Shown piece after piece: positions 1-13,010 of a stretch of 64,000 nt of DNA. The position numbers and the translations under genes were made by a program. The first letter of the stretch is position 1. Every line of letters begins with the position of its first letter. Source of the stretch: Tubulanus polymorphus (taxonomy: Eukaryota > Nemertea > Palaeonemertea > Tubulaniformes > Tubulanidae); NCBI RefSeq assembly GCF_964204645.1, contig NC_134029.1:1435001-1499000 (forward strand), read 5' to 3'. The notes below the pieces were generated by a model. That model ran no database searches, was not told where the DNA came from, and saw nothing but the letters and a program-made list of their open reading frames with translations.

Positions 1-1130
1 TCAATGTCAGAATTACCGACGTTAAAAAAGGATGTTTGACTGAGTATTAGAGTGTTTGTCCGTTAGCGAGACGATTAAACCAAGTACAGGAAAAACCTAC
101 GAAAGCAAATAATATTAACCATGAAAGGATTCTGTCCACTTGACAGGGAAAAGAGACCCTCGTTGCTATGGCGATGTCGTCAAGTGGTCGAGATAGATGA
201 AACAATCGACATCAGGCGAAACGACGATGGAAGGAACCAAGGAGACGAATCTGGGGATAACACCAGGCGAAGAAATGACACCCAATACCAGACACAACAG
301 CGAATAAATTACGTTCATTTTATGTGTAACCACTGTCCAGATATTCTTTTCTTGCATATTCGATATTTCTTCAAATTCCGTTTCAAAGCAATCATGAAAC
401 TTTTATCAAAATTCAAAATTCGTAATTTCACTAAATGTTTCGTGTCGCCTGAGTGATCGATTTCCATTTTATTAACATTGATGAAACGTTCACGCTGTGT
501 TTAATGTTGTTATGATGATAAAAAAGAACCGCGCTAAGAATAAAAAGAGTCAGAAGAAATGTTTCCTTGAGTTATCAGTACATACGATGCTCGACTGTGT
601 CCTAAAATCATCTTCAGGAATACTGTATTTCAGGCATATTCTTCAGTAGGATTTCTACACTATCCAAGATTCGTAAGATTGTTAAGAAATTAATTTTTTT
701 CCCGTATACTGAGTGACCTTTAAAACCGACATTTCCGAGCCAAATACGAAAGAAAAGAATTTTGTAATCAAGTGAAATCCCACGAAATCTAAAATATCAA
801 AATTGAAATGTTAGAGGCCATTGTTTCCTAACATACATCGTCAGGTGAACTGATATCAGACGGTATTTTTTCATACTTATTAAACTCTACGGCATCTTAA
901 TTTCACTCGCATCTTATTTTCGGGTACGGGTAATTTGAATCTAATTCCTTTCGACGGCTAAATTTAGAAGAGATGATTCTGGCAGGGACTGAGTGGGATT
1001 AATTCGACAACGATGATGACTAATTGTATGAGATAGGATTAATTGAAGTGGCGACTGATTAGAAATACTGTCTCAGTCTATCACAGAGCACAATCAAATC
1101 ACTAGAATATATATGTGTATACATAGACAT
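1..1130. other. Intergenic, no gene seen
   Basis: AT-rich sequence. Short open frames on both strands between about 120 and 460 have no recognisable domain, no convincing splice borders and no continuation, so I do not call them genes. No repeat structure was seen here. Confidence 0.5.
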
Positions 1131-1131
1131 A

Positions 1132-1935
1132 CGGGGGGGGGTAACTCTCTCTCCTCCCTCTCTCCTTCTTGCTCCCTCTCTCCTTGCTCCCTCTCTCTCC
1201 TCGCTCCCTCTCCCTCTCTTCCCTCTCTCTCTCCTTCTTGCTCCCTCTCTCTCCTCGCTCCATCTCTCTCTATCTCTCCCCACCCCTCTCTCTATCTCCT
1301 CGCTCCCTCCCTCTCCCCCCTCCCTCTCTCCTTCTTGCTCCCTCTCTCCTTGCTCCCTCTCTCTCTCCTCGCTCCCTCTCCCTCTCTTCCCTCCCTCTCT
1401 CCTTGCTCCCTCTCTCTCCTCGCTCCCTCTCCCTCTCCTCCCTCCCTCTCTCCTTCTTGCTCCCTCTCTCTCCTCGCCCCCTCTCCCTCTCTTCCCTCCC
1501 TCTCTCCTTCTTGCTCACTCTCTCTCTCCTCGCTCCCTCTCTCTCTCCTCCCTCCCTCTCTCCTTCTTGCTCCCTCTCTCTCCTCGCTCCATCTCTCTCT
1601 ATCTCTCCCCACCCCTCTCTCTATCTCCTCGCTCCCTCCCTCTCCCCCCTCCCTCTCTCCTTCTTGCTCCCTCTCTCCTTGCTCCCTCTCTCTCTCCTCG
1701 CTCCCTCTCCCTCTCTTCCCTCCCTCTCTCCTTGCTCCCTCTCTCTCCTCGCTCCCTCTCTCTCTCCTCCCTCCCTCTCTCCTTCTTGCTCCCTCTCTCT
1801 CCTCGCCCCCTCTCCCTCTCTTCCCTCCCTCTCTCCTTCTTGCTCACTCTCTCTCTCCTCGCTCCATCTCTCTCTATCTCTCCCCACCCCTCTCTCTATA
1901 TCTCCTCGATGCCTCTCTCCTCCTCTCTTCTTCGT
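1132..1935. repeat. Pyrimidine-rich (CT/CCCT) array with 329-bp higher-order duplication
   Basis: The plus strand is almost pure C and T, built of CTCTCT, CCCT, CCTTCTTG and CTCGCTCC words, after a run of nine G at 1132-1140. A complex block is repeated at an offset of 329 bp: the segment at 1270-1518 recurs at 1599-1847, and the translations of both are identical. Open frames on both strands here come from the repeat and are not genes. The homopurine-homopyrimidine bias could allow triplex (H-DNA) formation. Confidence 0.93.
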
Positions 1936-2334
1936 TCTGAGAAACTCTATCTGTTCATTTGTCGGCGTTAAAAATCTTAACAAGCGATAATGAAGCTGAC
2001 ACTGTGACGCTTTAGAGTTGTATCATGCAGGCAGTTCGTGCAGTCATACTATCGTAAAATGTCAAACTGTTACTGCGAACTGTAGCGAATTAAACGCCCG
2101 AAACGGTTCCCAGTGGATTCATTCATAGATAGTTAATTATATAACCCCAACTGAAAATATTGTAAAATATCTATTGCATGGTCATATACGAATTACAATT
2201 CCCTAAAAAACCGTTAATATGTGGCTATTTTTAGACAACAAAGTTCGGTTGATCACTATAACAGACAAGTCACCAACGTCAACTGTGGTCACTGCACTGA
2301 CCAGACATACTTCCAAACTGAGCCGGTCGCTATA
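1936..2334. other. Intergenic, no feature seen
   Basis: AT-rich unique-looking sequence between the pyrimidine array and the SINE. Nothing recognisable was found. Confidence 0.5.
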
Positions 2335-2482
2335 GGCGCTGTGGTCTTGTGGTCAGAACGATGAGGTTAGTGAACTACAGGTTTCCGGTTCGAACCCGTA
2401 AAATGTACTGGTGTCATGAAACGGTTACCCGCAAGTCTCTTTTAGCTGTTACAGCCATCATATAGATACATTATTCACCTTT
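2335..2482 (+). mobile_element. tRNA-derived SINE
   Basis: The 5' part resembles a tRNA gene with an A-box-like TGGTCTTGTGGTCAGAAC stretch near 2342 and a B-box GGTTCGAACCC near 2388. The 3' body, from about 2404, reads ACTGGTGTCATGA, then GCAAGTCTCTTTTAGCTG, then TACAGCC and ATTCACCTTT. The same body recurs at 3747-3830, which shows it is a dispersed family. A tRNA-like head joined to a unique body is the usual SINE architecture. No clear target duplication was seen and the exact 3' end is uncertain. It is not called a functional tRNA because no cloverleaf closes around the B-box. Confidence 0.72.
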
Positions 2483-3746
2483 TGTGGGCAAGGGCTAGGA
2501 ATTTATTTTTTACTGAGTCCATATATACACAACATCATTGCATTAAACATCTATAGCTTTTTAGCTTGAAACAAAGTCTTTCAGTTGAATATTTGAAAAT
2601 ATAAATCATTTTGAATTCCACAACAGTCGATTTAGATCCGGGTTATTTGAGCAATAAGAGCTTCCTATATATACCATTTTCAGCCTTCGAGACGTCGAAG
2701 CGTCTGACGGCGCCATCAAAAGAAAATCAATATCAATCGTTCAGATCGATGTGGAACATTGGAACATAAGCCTTCATCGATGATAACCCAATAACAGAAA
2801 GATGGACGCAGAGTAACTTAAATCATCACCCAACATAAGGCAAACTACGTGTAATAGAATTAGAACGTCGCCCAATCAACTAGTACAAGATTGAAATTCT
2901 CAAGAGTCGTTAGTACTTCTATTAAAGGATTAATATAATCTATCATAGACAGCAGACCGTCTTCATAACTATCCATGCCGCATATACACGACTGAGATGA
3001 AACAACAGTTTCCGATGCTTTTCTATTTTGTGTAACCTCGCGGTTTTCTTGTCATTTTAATTATTTTCTAAGGATGATCTGTAATATACGTCGATGTTAC
3101 TTTCAATGATGAAGTGATTCCGATATACAACCCGCTGATGCACGAGCCCAGCAGAGAATAACAACACATTCCGACTATTACAGAAATAACGTTATTAATT
3201 CGTTGAACTTCTCGTCAAATCCCCTCGTTACTGGTGACGTGACATTTGGACACCGAATGACCACCGCGCATTGAGACGAGAGATGCGTGAGACATTGAAG
3301 ATCTACTTCACACTCTCAGTGCAGTACACGCAGAGCCAGTATCAGCACCGTCAAGGGGCACAGCCAAGGTTATCAAGGTTATCACGACGACGAGGTACCT
3401 TTCCACATCCAAACAACTTCCAAAGCACTTCCTCAACTGACTCATCATTTTCCGCCGTCAAACAAACTAGTCTCTATCCATCTTCGATTCGATAGGTGTA
3501 GGAGTGATATTAAGAGATGCTAATTTAACTGGTAAATTGTGAACAGGTTGGCGATTTCCAAATGGCTGATGTTTTGGAGCCGAGATTTTTAATGATTCTG
3601 TGTTAAAACGTATGTTCGTTATTTGTGTGTTTGTTAAGAAGAGAACGTTTCGCCAAATCTTCGAGAGAATATTTGAAATGATTTATCATTTATAGCTTGA
3701 AGTGTGATCATTATTCTTTACAGACTCTCCCCTTCCCACTCCCACG
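2483..3746. other. Intergenic, no gene seen
   Basis: Unique-looking AT-rich DNA between the two SINE copies. A 74-codon frame at 3271-3495 has no domain or splice support. Confidence 0.45.
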
Positions 3747-3830
3747 TGGAATGCACTGGTGTCATGAGACCATTCCCCGCAAGTCTCTTTTAGCTGTTAC
3801 AGCCATTATATAGAAACATTATTCACCTTT
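3747..3830 (+). mobile_element. SINE 3' fragment
   Basis: This matches the body of the SINE at 2335-2482 over about 80 bases (ACTGGTGTCATGA, CCGCAAGTCTCTTTTAGC, TACAGCC, ACATTATTCACCTTT) with scattered substitutions. The tRNA-like head with A- and B-boxes is missing, so it is either 5'-truncated or diverged. Confidence 0.7.
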
Positions 3831-3980
3831 ATGCTCGGTCTCGGTAATCCGAGATACTCCGTGCAAGAAAAAATCATCACATCTGAATAAGAAATCAAGA
3901 GATAGCTTTACGAAAACATCCACATACAAAACCTGAGCTCGGCATCAGAATCTCTACCTCATTTCCCTCTCTTTTTGTAC

Positions 3981-3981
3981 T

Positions 3982-4032
<51 letters not shown>

Positions 4033-4033
4033 G
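3981..4033 (+). repeat. (CAG)n microsatellite
   Basis: Two uninterrupted CAG runs of about eight and seven units are separated by one TAG, inside TACTGCAG...CAGTACTG, which is itself palindromic at its ends. It is not inside a recognisable reading frame because the TAG stops the Gln frame. Confidence 0.95.
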
Positions 4034-4274
4034 TACTGATTATGAATGAATGTTATATACGATGTTTGCTGTATTGAATCGCGAGTATTACAACTCTTCC
4101 AATAATTATCTGTTAGCCCATAAACGATCCTATTACATCGAATATCGTAAACACTTCAGCATCGCCTTATCATCGAACATCCAACATTCACTTGTCCGCG
4201 CTTTCAATCGGTTTCCGACACCGACACCTGATAACGTTTTCCTGACATAAGCTGAGTTTTTTTTACGATGAGAT

Positions 4275-4325
4275 GAAATCGGAGAGGTCAGTGAGGTCCA
4301 TGAGGTCGGCGAGGTTGATGAGGTG
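4275..4325 (+). repeat. Short GAGGTC-type imperfect tandem repeat
   Basis: About five copies of a roughly 9-bp GAGGTC(A/G)(A/G)TG-like word in a row. It accounts for the Thr/Ser-rich open frame on the opposite strand. Confidence 0.7.
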
Positions 4326-6610
4326 TGGTGCTGATATTTGCTGCCACTGAGGTAAAAGCAGGAATGAATTTGCGACAAGATCCATTGCTTTTTATCAGTA
4401 GTTTAAAATATTGTTGGATATTTTGACCAATTTGATGAATTGAATTTGCCGTTCGATCATCACACGTGACGCGCTGCAATCGGGGTTTACCGCCAGTAAA
4501 GAGAGTTTACCGTTAAATACTGACAGTTTACATGGACGAGGGCCCGTTTTGACATTTCACTCGAGTTGCAGTAGCATTGCGTTATCATTAACTCGTTCTA
4601 TGAAACGCTCCCTGCAGCTCAACAAGCTGGTTTAATACGTGTTACTATTTACGTATTGAAAATTCAATTTTGAAAAAGAGGAATCTTTATTGGGTCGGAT
4701 GCGAAAAGGAAGGTTTATCATCAAATGTGAACATTCTATTCCGCTAAATCTAGCTGCCATGACTTTATGGCTATATGGAGTAATAAGACTTATCACTCCA
4801 AGGACCGTCTGACTAATCTGATACGATCCCCATGCGCCCGCATTGCAAGAAAATTGAAAGATATTCGTTTAAAGAAATTAATAAAAACAAGCACTTTGTA
4901 GGTAAACAGATTTCATGTTATGATTCAATTTGATAGCGGTTCAAGTATTTTATCAGGTTAGTGGCGCTGGTTGCTTTACTCACTGGTGTTACTAGCCAAG
5001 TAAACCTAAACTCAAATGAATAGTTAATACTGTGCGATTTCATTTGAAATCGCGAGCTTTCGCTTCTTGTACACATAGTATCTTCATCAGGAGAACTACA
5101 GGAATGAGTAATTACTATATAAAGATCCGCAATCACACAACGTCAATGAACAATGTACGATCCCGTTAGTGCTTATTTACGAAATGACCTTCACGGAGGT
5201 TTTTACGAGTCTCAGATTTTGATACCGAGATTGCCGGTTACTGGATGCTCGTTCAGATCCCTCAGATACAGCTAACGTCATAAACCACGTGATATACTAC
5301 ACATCCGGGACTCGTAATGGCCGCAATCCTGATAGATCAAACAGATAAAAAATGACAGATTCACCTTGAAAAACATTCTACATTGTATAACAGCTGATAG
5401 ACCAGACACGAAACAAGTCGAAGCCATCATCGGCAGAATGTTCTACGTACTTTAATTTTTAATCATACAGAAACTAAAGATCTGAAAGCTTTTGAAGTCG
5501 AATGTTTTTCAAAAGCAAACATCGCATTGAAAAGAAAATAACACGGTTATTGTTCTTCTTTTGTTACAGTAAGACATTATCTTGTATTTAGTGTGTATTA
5601 TCGGTATGTACGAGGAGTTTGAAGGAATATGATATTGGGATAGAAAATGGCGATGGCCGCAAAATGAACCTCTTTCCCTTCAGACAACAACAACTGAAAT
5701 CCGCAACGAAACTATTTGTTTGGTCTCGATGTCATCGTTAATGAATGATAGAAATTATGAACTGCAGGGAGTTAACGAGGCAGTTATGAAACAACAGGTG
5801 TTATCTGTAATAAAACAGGCTATGCATGTATCCACTTTGAGGAATACCCGACGCAAATATCCACCGTTCTAAAAGCAGCGGGCAGCGTGAAGCGCAGTTG
5901 ATAGAATATTGTAGATTATAATACGTCAATAATTATCTGTCTACTGCAATCATTAAAACCGCTTACGGGTTGTAGGCGCAGATTGAGTCTGCGTTTTTTG
6001 TGATCACAGCTTACGTCATATTCGACCTTAACCTCTGTGTTAATAGATAATGTCGAGATTGTAATTAGACTAATGGCGCAGTGGAAACCTGACGCGTAGA
6101 AGAATTTAAAAAAATACACATTCAGAAAGACGTTATAATACCTCTGCTCATCTTCAGAGTATTCGTTTGAATTGGATACTTCAGATAATCTGAAAATGGG
6201 CAAGTATCCCACCCGAAACGTTCATCCTACCCGAAACGTTCTGACCACGTTCTTCTAGTTCGGGGATATTCTCTATCACTACGACTTTTCTACTCAAAAT
6301 GTCTCGAATGTCAGGGGATTATTTCTAAACGCATCACAGCGATTTATCCACTCACACAAACTGTATAGAATTGATACGCCGCTGCCACAGGTTAATTCAA
6401 ACAGATTTTATTTGAACCAGTAACTGATTTACTTCGTTCAATGCGGATCGATTGAATTCACCACTGAAATACCGGCGCTGCGCATACAGTGAAAAATTGA
6501 GCGAATTAAAACCAAGTCATTCGATCAACAACAGTCGTCAGAAAATAAACCGATCATTTCAATTGCGGGAATGGTTAATTAAAATAGTTGATCAGCGTCA
6601 CAAATAACGT
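4326..6610. other. Intergenic with a few small inverted repeats
   Basis: No gene was found. It holds a 23-bp near-palindrome at 4777-4799 (GGAGTAATAAG / CTTATCACTCC). Near 5053-5094 it holds a single copy of the AGCTTTCGCT...CTTCATCAGG motif, which also forms one arm of the palindrome at 63330-63520. Confidence 0.5.
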
Positions 6611-6875
6611 CATTCCTCGGCAGGGATTCGAACCCGATGCTCGAATAGACCCAGCGTGTGACTATGTAATTTCCGCCAATCATAAAATCACGTTTCATTC
6701 CAGCCCGAATCTCTGCACCAAAGCAGGTATAGAGGTGATCCGCCCGACACCGCGTCATTTTGGACGTAAATTACAAGTAGTTCGTTAACTGAAGTAAAAA
6801 GTTACCGCTATTTAACGTCCAGTCCGTGCATGATCTCACGATGCCATCAGGTTCGAGTCCCAGCGAGGGTGGATG
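6611..6875. mobile_element. Diverged MITE with tRNA-like terminal inverted repeats
   Basis: The left end reads CATTCCTCGGCAGGGATTCG and the right end reads as its approximate inverse (ATGCCATCAGGTTCGAGTCC, then GGATG at 6871-6875). The ends match those of the two 339-bp elements at 15172 and 39657, but this copy is shorter (265 bp) and more diverged. The flanks CAAATAACG on the left and CAAATGCGA on the right agree only partly, consistent with an old, eroded target duplication. Confidence 0.6.
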
Positions 6876-9800
6876 CAAATGCGAATATAGCGCAAGACCT
6901 CTCTAATGCACTACAATCACGAGTTTTACTGCCTTTTTCAGAGGGCAACGAACTTTTTGTTTCTATTTATATCAGGGCTATCTACCCATTATTAGATGGC
7001 CCTGGGAAGAGAATAGTTGTTGACGTTGAGTTATTTTGCACGCAGTCACAGCCCACCCACAATGACCCTTGTCGTGAGATAACAGCTAGCATATTATCCC
7101 TTCCTATTGACATAGAAAAAAACTTTTCTTACGAAAAATATGAATAACTGATTGATGATTGCGGAGAAACAGCATACACGCAGTGTATCCTACAAGCCAA
7201 ATGAAGAAATCTGAACCCATATATTTAAGGTAGAGACGAAAGATAGGAGACATGTGGTAAATATTTGACCACTGTGGAAGAGCTGTGCGCTAGTCTGTGT
7301 AGACTCATTCATCACACACAACAAATAAGGCACAAATTGGTTTGCTAACTGATGTGACGTGGGCTCTACGAGGATTGATTACTGACGAAACAATCGTCGA
7401 TAGATGATGAAAGCCCAGGGTTAAACACACGTCACATTCTAGGTGTAACCACGTGTTCTCTTCATAGTCTTCACTCTTTTCCGACGTTAGTGGATGTCAA
7501 CCTCTGAAGGACATAGAGACGCTAATGTGTGTGTAATTGCTGCCTGGAACGTGTACCCATTAAGCCTGGGCCCCACATTCTGATCAGGAGGCATTTGATA
7601 CTTAATTACACCATTCTTTCAGTTTCACGTGTGTTCAGTCCTTCACATTTTTAATTCAAAATGAACTACAAACACCAGACACTAAACATTTTATCAGAAA
7701 ACTTTCAAAAACTGATCGTCCACACTTCCCATGTCTTCAGAACTTCACCTGTATGAGCTGTTTAATTGAAATCTCGCACACCAGACATTAGACTTTTTAT
7801 CAGAACGCTTTTCTTTCGCGCTGAAATGGCGAATATCTGAAGGGGAAGTAGTTTGATATTGGACGCTTCACGTTTCGCCATCAACTTCATATCATCGCAA
7901 GATGCAAATAGCGTGTTCTATTTAACCTTGGGAATTGGAGAAAGAGTCGAATGACGTTGATCGGAAATATGTTGATTCGTTCCTTCCGTGGTCGCAAATA
8001 GAAAAACAATGTGGCGGCGTCGTCTCTTAACCGTAATCGGTACAAAACAGATCGATAATCAACAACATCAACTTCAACCGCAAAAACCACTTCGATATAA
8101 AAATCAGTACATTAAACAATTTATTCTTCTTGTTTCATGTCAGCGCGAACCTTTACCAGATGGTAGAAACTTTAATTCGATTCGTTTTCTATCGATTTGT
8201 GACTTGTGGAAGCGGTGCCTATACCGTACTGCGGTCAATCCGTCGCTTGTCTGAATCTGGAGAAATGACTTCTAACAAATTTAAAGCGTCACTGACCACA
8301 GGAAGATAAGAATCAGCCCTGAAGCGAAGATATGTTTTTTTTCATATTCGCTATTCGTCTATCGCAGACAATATATCGACAACCGAATCAACAGGCTGAG
8401 AATCAAACTGCTAGTCATCTCGGTGGTCGTCTGGCTCGCTCTGACAATAACAACAACGTGAAAATGCTGCACGAATTATTGACCAGTGGTAAATAAGTTG
8501 ATTGGAAAATGGTATTGGCACTTGTATCGGGTGTAATCGTGGACACAGTCCGATTGGATGTAGCTTCGTTATTGCGCGTATTTATACGGGAAAAGGGCAG
8601 CAGATGTTTTCGATTGAATCGAATGTTGATTGACGTCGTATTTCGTCACGGTTCGCTGTTAACCGTCGCGTGGATGCACCAATCAACGACGCGCGTGTAC
8701 GTCGTGACGAGGCATGCTACACTGACTACAGAAATTCGCTACATAAACTCAACAGCACCAGAATGGCTACACTCTTACATAGTATGAGATCAGAGAATTC
8801 AACAGCCAGGGGTACTCTTATAAAATCGTGGCCTCCAATCACACTCTTCTGCTGATTACACGACTTTTTGGAGTGTCTATTTTAACTTCCATTCGATCCA
8901 GGTAGTTTGCTCCGGAATCGTTTCCAGCCAAACACGTGAAAGTCTCATCCTTTCACGACCTCCGAAGTCTCCATTCGGGCGCTCCAAACAGTCTCGTGAT
9001 CACCACTTAGGGAGGACTCCAGATTTCCCGATCTCAGGATAGACATATCAGTAAACAAACTTCGGAGGTTATGAAAGATTATGACCTTAGATTGACGAGT
9101 AAGATTGTCGATCAAATTTAGGAAAAGAAAGTAGTTTTAGAGTTTTAGCCGATTTTAAGATAATGAAAGGATTCGGTTAAAATGTATTCTTCAATTTCTT
9201 AAATACAGGTTTCAGCGGATTTTTACTGAGTTTATTGGAATTTTCCCAAATTCCAGAATGAGAAATGAGGTCGTCTCATAACATCAACCACAGGGGAACG
9301 ACTTAAAGTTCCATTAGTCATAGCACAATACTAATGGCATTTTAAAGAAAGCCTTTGTCATTTGTGAAACGGACCCCGGGACTCGATAGCGGACAAGCGT
9401 GTACATCTTACGCAGAATAGAGAGACGTCAAGACCATTAAATTTAGAATGCAGAATAACATGAACACACGAGAAATGTCGATATGAAGAGTCTGTCGAAA
9501 TCATTTTTCTCCGTTCAATGACGTCAAATTCATAGCATATCTATTTCACGATAAACATATATTACCTCCCGCTCCGGGAGGAGAAAGATCAACGGAGCCG
9601 AAAAGCTCGGCTTTATCTGATGGAAAAACGAACGGAAGAACAGAAACGTTTCCCATTAACAAATTACAAGCACGGAAGTTCAGAAAATGACAAAATGATA
9701 CTTAGCAAATCGCATGAAGTTAATATCATATAGAAATAAGTTATGTTTCGTTTGAAAGTGCATTAATCAGCGTCCGTTTGATGATTTCAGGTAATCCACT

Positions 9801-11177
9801 AGCGCAGGAATAAAATCTACCGACCTAATTGATTTCAACTCCGTAGCGTCCGAGAACTCTCTCAGAAAACCTTATTAGCCTTAAAGCCTAAATCTGAGGC
9901 CATGGTTGATCGAGGGGAAAGGATAACCCAGCTGCGTGTTGAGTCTGCTGTATATATTTCACCGAGTCGAAAAATCGGGGAAATAGAAGATTTTCTAAAC
10001 ATTTCTTCTCAATCCAGTTTGGAGGAGTCTGGCATACATTTTCCCCAAATCTATTGGAACGCACAAATCGTGGAGACAGAAATATGATGAGCCCAAACTT
10101 TCGTTGAGACATAGAATGATTCGATGTGCTTTGCTGATTGTCGCTGTATAATTACTCGACCTATCGCAGTGTATTGTGAATCGTATTGTGCGCTCGTGAT
10201 GGCGTATTCATCTCTTGTATTGTATACGCGTCATTAAGAGCGTGGTCATCTTACCGATCAGGGTCCCTCAGTGGACACCAGCATAAACACATACCGAATC
10301 AATTATTGATTCCTCAATAATTTCAATTATACACTGGTCATCATCGACGTGTAGGCATCTGTGCCTGATACTTGATGGATAACGGCGCCTCAGTAAGTGT
10401 CTCGTTCAAACATCTCACGGCAAATCTGTCGTATTTAAATGTAGCAGTGCTAATTCTGTCATAGCGGTGCTTTACATATAGATTCAATACAGTTTAACAG
10501 TACAATTTATCAAGCGTAGCTCAAGTAACACGAAATAGCCACCAAATATCAAAACTTCTTTCTTGCTGTTCCGTGTTTTAGTGTGCGCTGCCCTTAAACA
10601 AGAAACATTGTCAAACGAAACTAAAAACCTTGTTTCTATTGCTGTGTAGCTTTTAACAACAAGAAACGCATAAATAAAAAAATGTTTCTTGTTTCGATGT
10701 ATTTCTACGGCGTGTTCTAGGATTTAGTCAAATTATCTCCCGGAAAGTCACCAAGCTTCTTGTTTTATTGAAAGGTTTCGAATATTTCCGCTGATTTCGC
10801 ACCGACACGAAATCAGCAGGGGTCATCTTCAGTGATAATTCATCATTTGGGTTTGAAGCACAAATTGACAGACACGAGATATGGACAGGAAAGATCGAAG
10901 GTTCCTTCGAATACATGTCAGTGTTCAAAGTGAACTAATGAATTTGCCGCATCAATGAGTACAGATTCTGACGTTCGTGTCATTTTAATTTCACTGAGCA
11001 AACATTAATATCACGCGATAGAAAGAGAAAGGACGAATTTGAGCCAGTATTTCTCGCGCAGTTCATACAAGCTTTTTTATACAGTGATCAGTTACATGAA
11101 TTACGTAATAACGCAATTTATGATAATTTCACAAGATCTACGACAAACTACATTGATAACATTCCACACGACCTTGG
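6876..11177. other. Intergenic, no gene seen
   Basis: No coding exon can be supported. Open frames of 60-105 codons here (for example 8509-8787 and 9902-10087) have no known domain and no paired splice signals. An AACGG(A/T)CCCC-type MITE end lies near 9370. A perfect 10-bp inverted repeat with an 8-base loop lies at 10790-10817 (GCTGATTTCG / CGAAATCAGC). Confidence 0.45.
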
Positions 11178-11210
11178 GATACGATACGATACGATACGAT
11201 ACGATACGAT
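11178..11210 (+). repeat. (ATACG)n pentanucleotide microsatellite
   Basis: About six tandem GATAC/ATACG units. Confidence 0.95.
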
Positions 11211-12915
11211 GGGAGAGAATTATGAGTTTGGATTGCACCATTGAAATATTAGAACTATTATCGGAAGCACTCTCCGGAAAGAAGTGACTTTAAACAAAAT
11301 ATCTTCAGCTTCCCTTTGAACGGTGGGAGAGAGTCAATATCACTGAGGGGTCGGGATGATTCCAATGGGCGGTTGCAAATATCTCAAATGCGTGTTCGCT
11401 AAAAATAGCCTTGGAAAAATAGCCAGGGGCACGAATGAATCCCATTACCTATTCATAAGTGATCACGGACGGACGCTGTTGTTCCCATGAGGGGTTTTTA
11501 ATCGGGCCATAGAAACGCCGCACGTCGTCGTCAATATGACAAGTAGAACTTCAGATATTTTATCGAGAACGGGAAGGATTTATCCAGAAAAAAACCGGTT
11601 CGAGTGCGAAACAGCGAACCTCCGTATGAACGATACGAACTGACCGTGTGAGTAGCCGCATATTGTATCTATCGATCAAAACGAGCTTACCAATACAAAT
11701 TCATATCAAAAAATATTCCTCAGATAATCAGATATTCTTCTTCAGTTAGTCAGTTATTCGTTTGATATCTTTCGCTGACGGTTTTACACGTTTGAAGTTG
11801 AAACCACCCTTTCACGCAGTTTCTATTTATATCACGCGCGATGAAAATATTCATTATCCGTCGCAATTTGAAACCGATACTAACTCGCGTATTATTCGAG
11901 GCGTTATCAGATTTCTTCAATTCCTGGACGAATGAAAGTTCACGGTTTAAGGTTCATACGATGGTCATATTATATAAGCCATCATAATATAGACGACTGA
12001 TGACGTCAGAAGGTGTTTGTTTGATTAAAGCTGTACCAGTGTCTGCTGACTTGCAGCCAGGCAGTACTCACAGTCACATAATTCCACACACGTATTCGTG
12101 TCGGCGACCTGTACCACCGCAATACTAATTACCAACGCTTATGACCAGTGGCTAATGAAAACATAGATATATATCCTCGAAATGCAGGAATGGATCTAGT
12201 TGGGGGTCGACTCGGATAAAGCAAGTTCTCCACCGTGTTTGCTGTTTGTGAAGAAGCCTAGAAAAGATGCGATGTCCAAGAGAATGAGTGTCAAATTTGC
12301 AGGTTTTGATTTGTTTCGAAAAATAATGCTAATCATGTACTTAGGACCTCAGCATGTATTTATTTTGTATATATTTTGACGATTCTGTTTAATTTTTGCA
12401 TTCGACAAAACCGTCTTGACAAAAAGGGCAACTTTAATGGGAAGCCAATGATGTATCACCGAAACCAATCCAGTTTACTGTTCATAGTTCTTCGTCATTT
12501 CTAGATGACCCTGTTAAATGATATACCGAACTCCATATGAAATTTTATCACTTTAAAAAATAATGTTTTCTGTATAAATTCACCGTGTTCCACGCGTGTT
12601 ACCGGATTGCACGTCAAGTGACCCGCACTTATATTTACAGAAAAAACACGACGCCTGTTCGCGATAAACAGCGCCAACCAACGTTAAATAACATTGTCGA
12701 AATAGTTTCTCTCCGTGTATAGATTACATGGAATTACGTCACGGTGTTTACCTATAGAAATGTAATTTATTCTAAATGACGTTGGCTATTATATCAGAGT
12801 CAAGGTAACCACACGAACCAGGCTGAATCGAACTGTTACTTCCGATAAATAATGCAGTTACAGTTGGCCTCACAATGATGCGTGACGTCATCTTCCGACG
12901 GGGTCTAATCTGAAT
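11211..12915. other. Intergenic, no feature seen
   Basis: AT-rich sequence without supportable coding exons or repeats. Confidence 0.45.
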
Positions 12916-13010
12916 GGGTTTGGCTCCACTTGCTCAGGAAAGCAAGAAAAGGTTCATTCTTGCTTTGGCAAAAGAGGAAGCGGCTCCTTATAGACCTTGC
13001 AAGCGAAGAG

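Noticed and set aside
121-456. 111-codon plus-strand frame and its minus-strand counterpart at 166-357
   Set aside because: Neither has a domain, repeats or splice borders; two opposite open frames of this size are unremarkable here.
1113-1990. Long Leu/Ser/Pro-rich and Arg/Glu/Gly-rich open frames
   Set aside because: Translations of the CT-rich array on either strand, not proteins.
9291-9383. Possible fourth CCGTTTCA-ended MITE
   Set aside because: The right end (GTGAAACGGACCCCGG) fits well, but the left end (CAGGGGAACGACTT) matches too poorly to call a pair.
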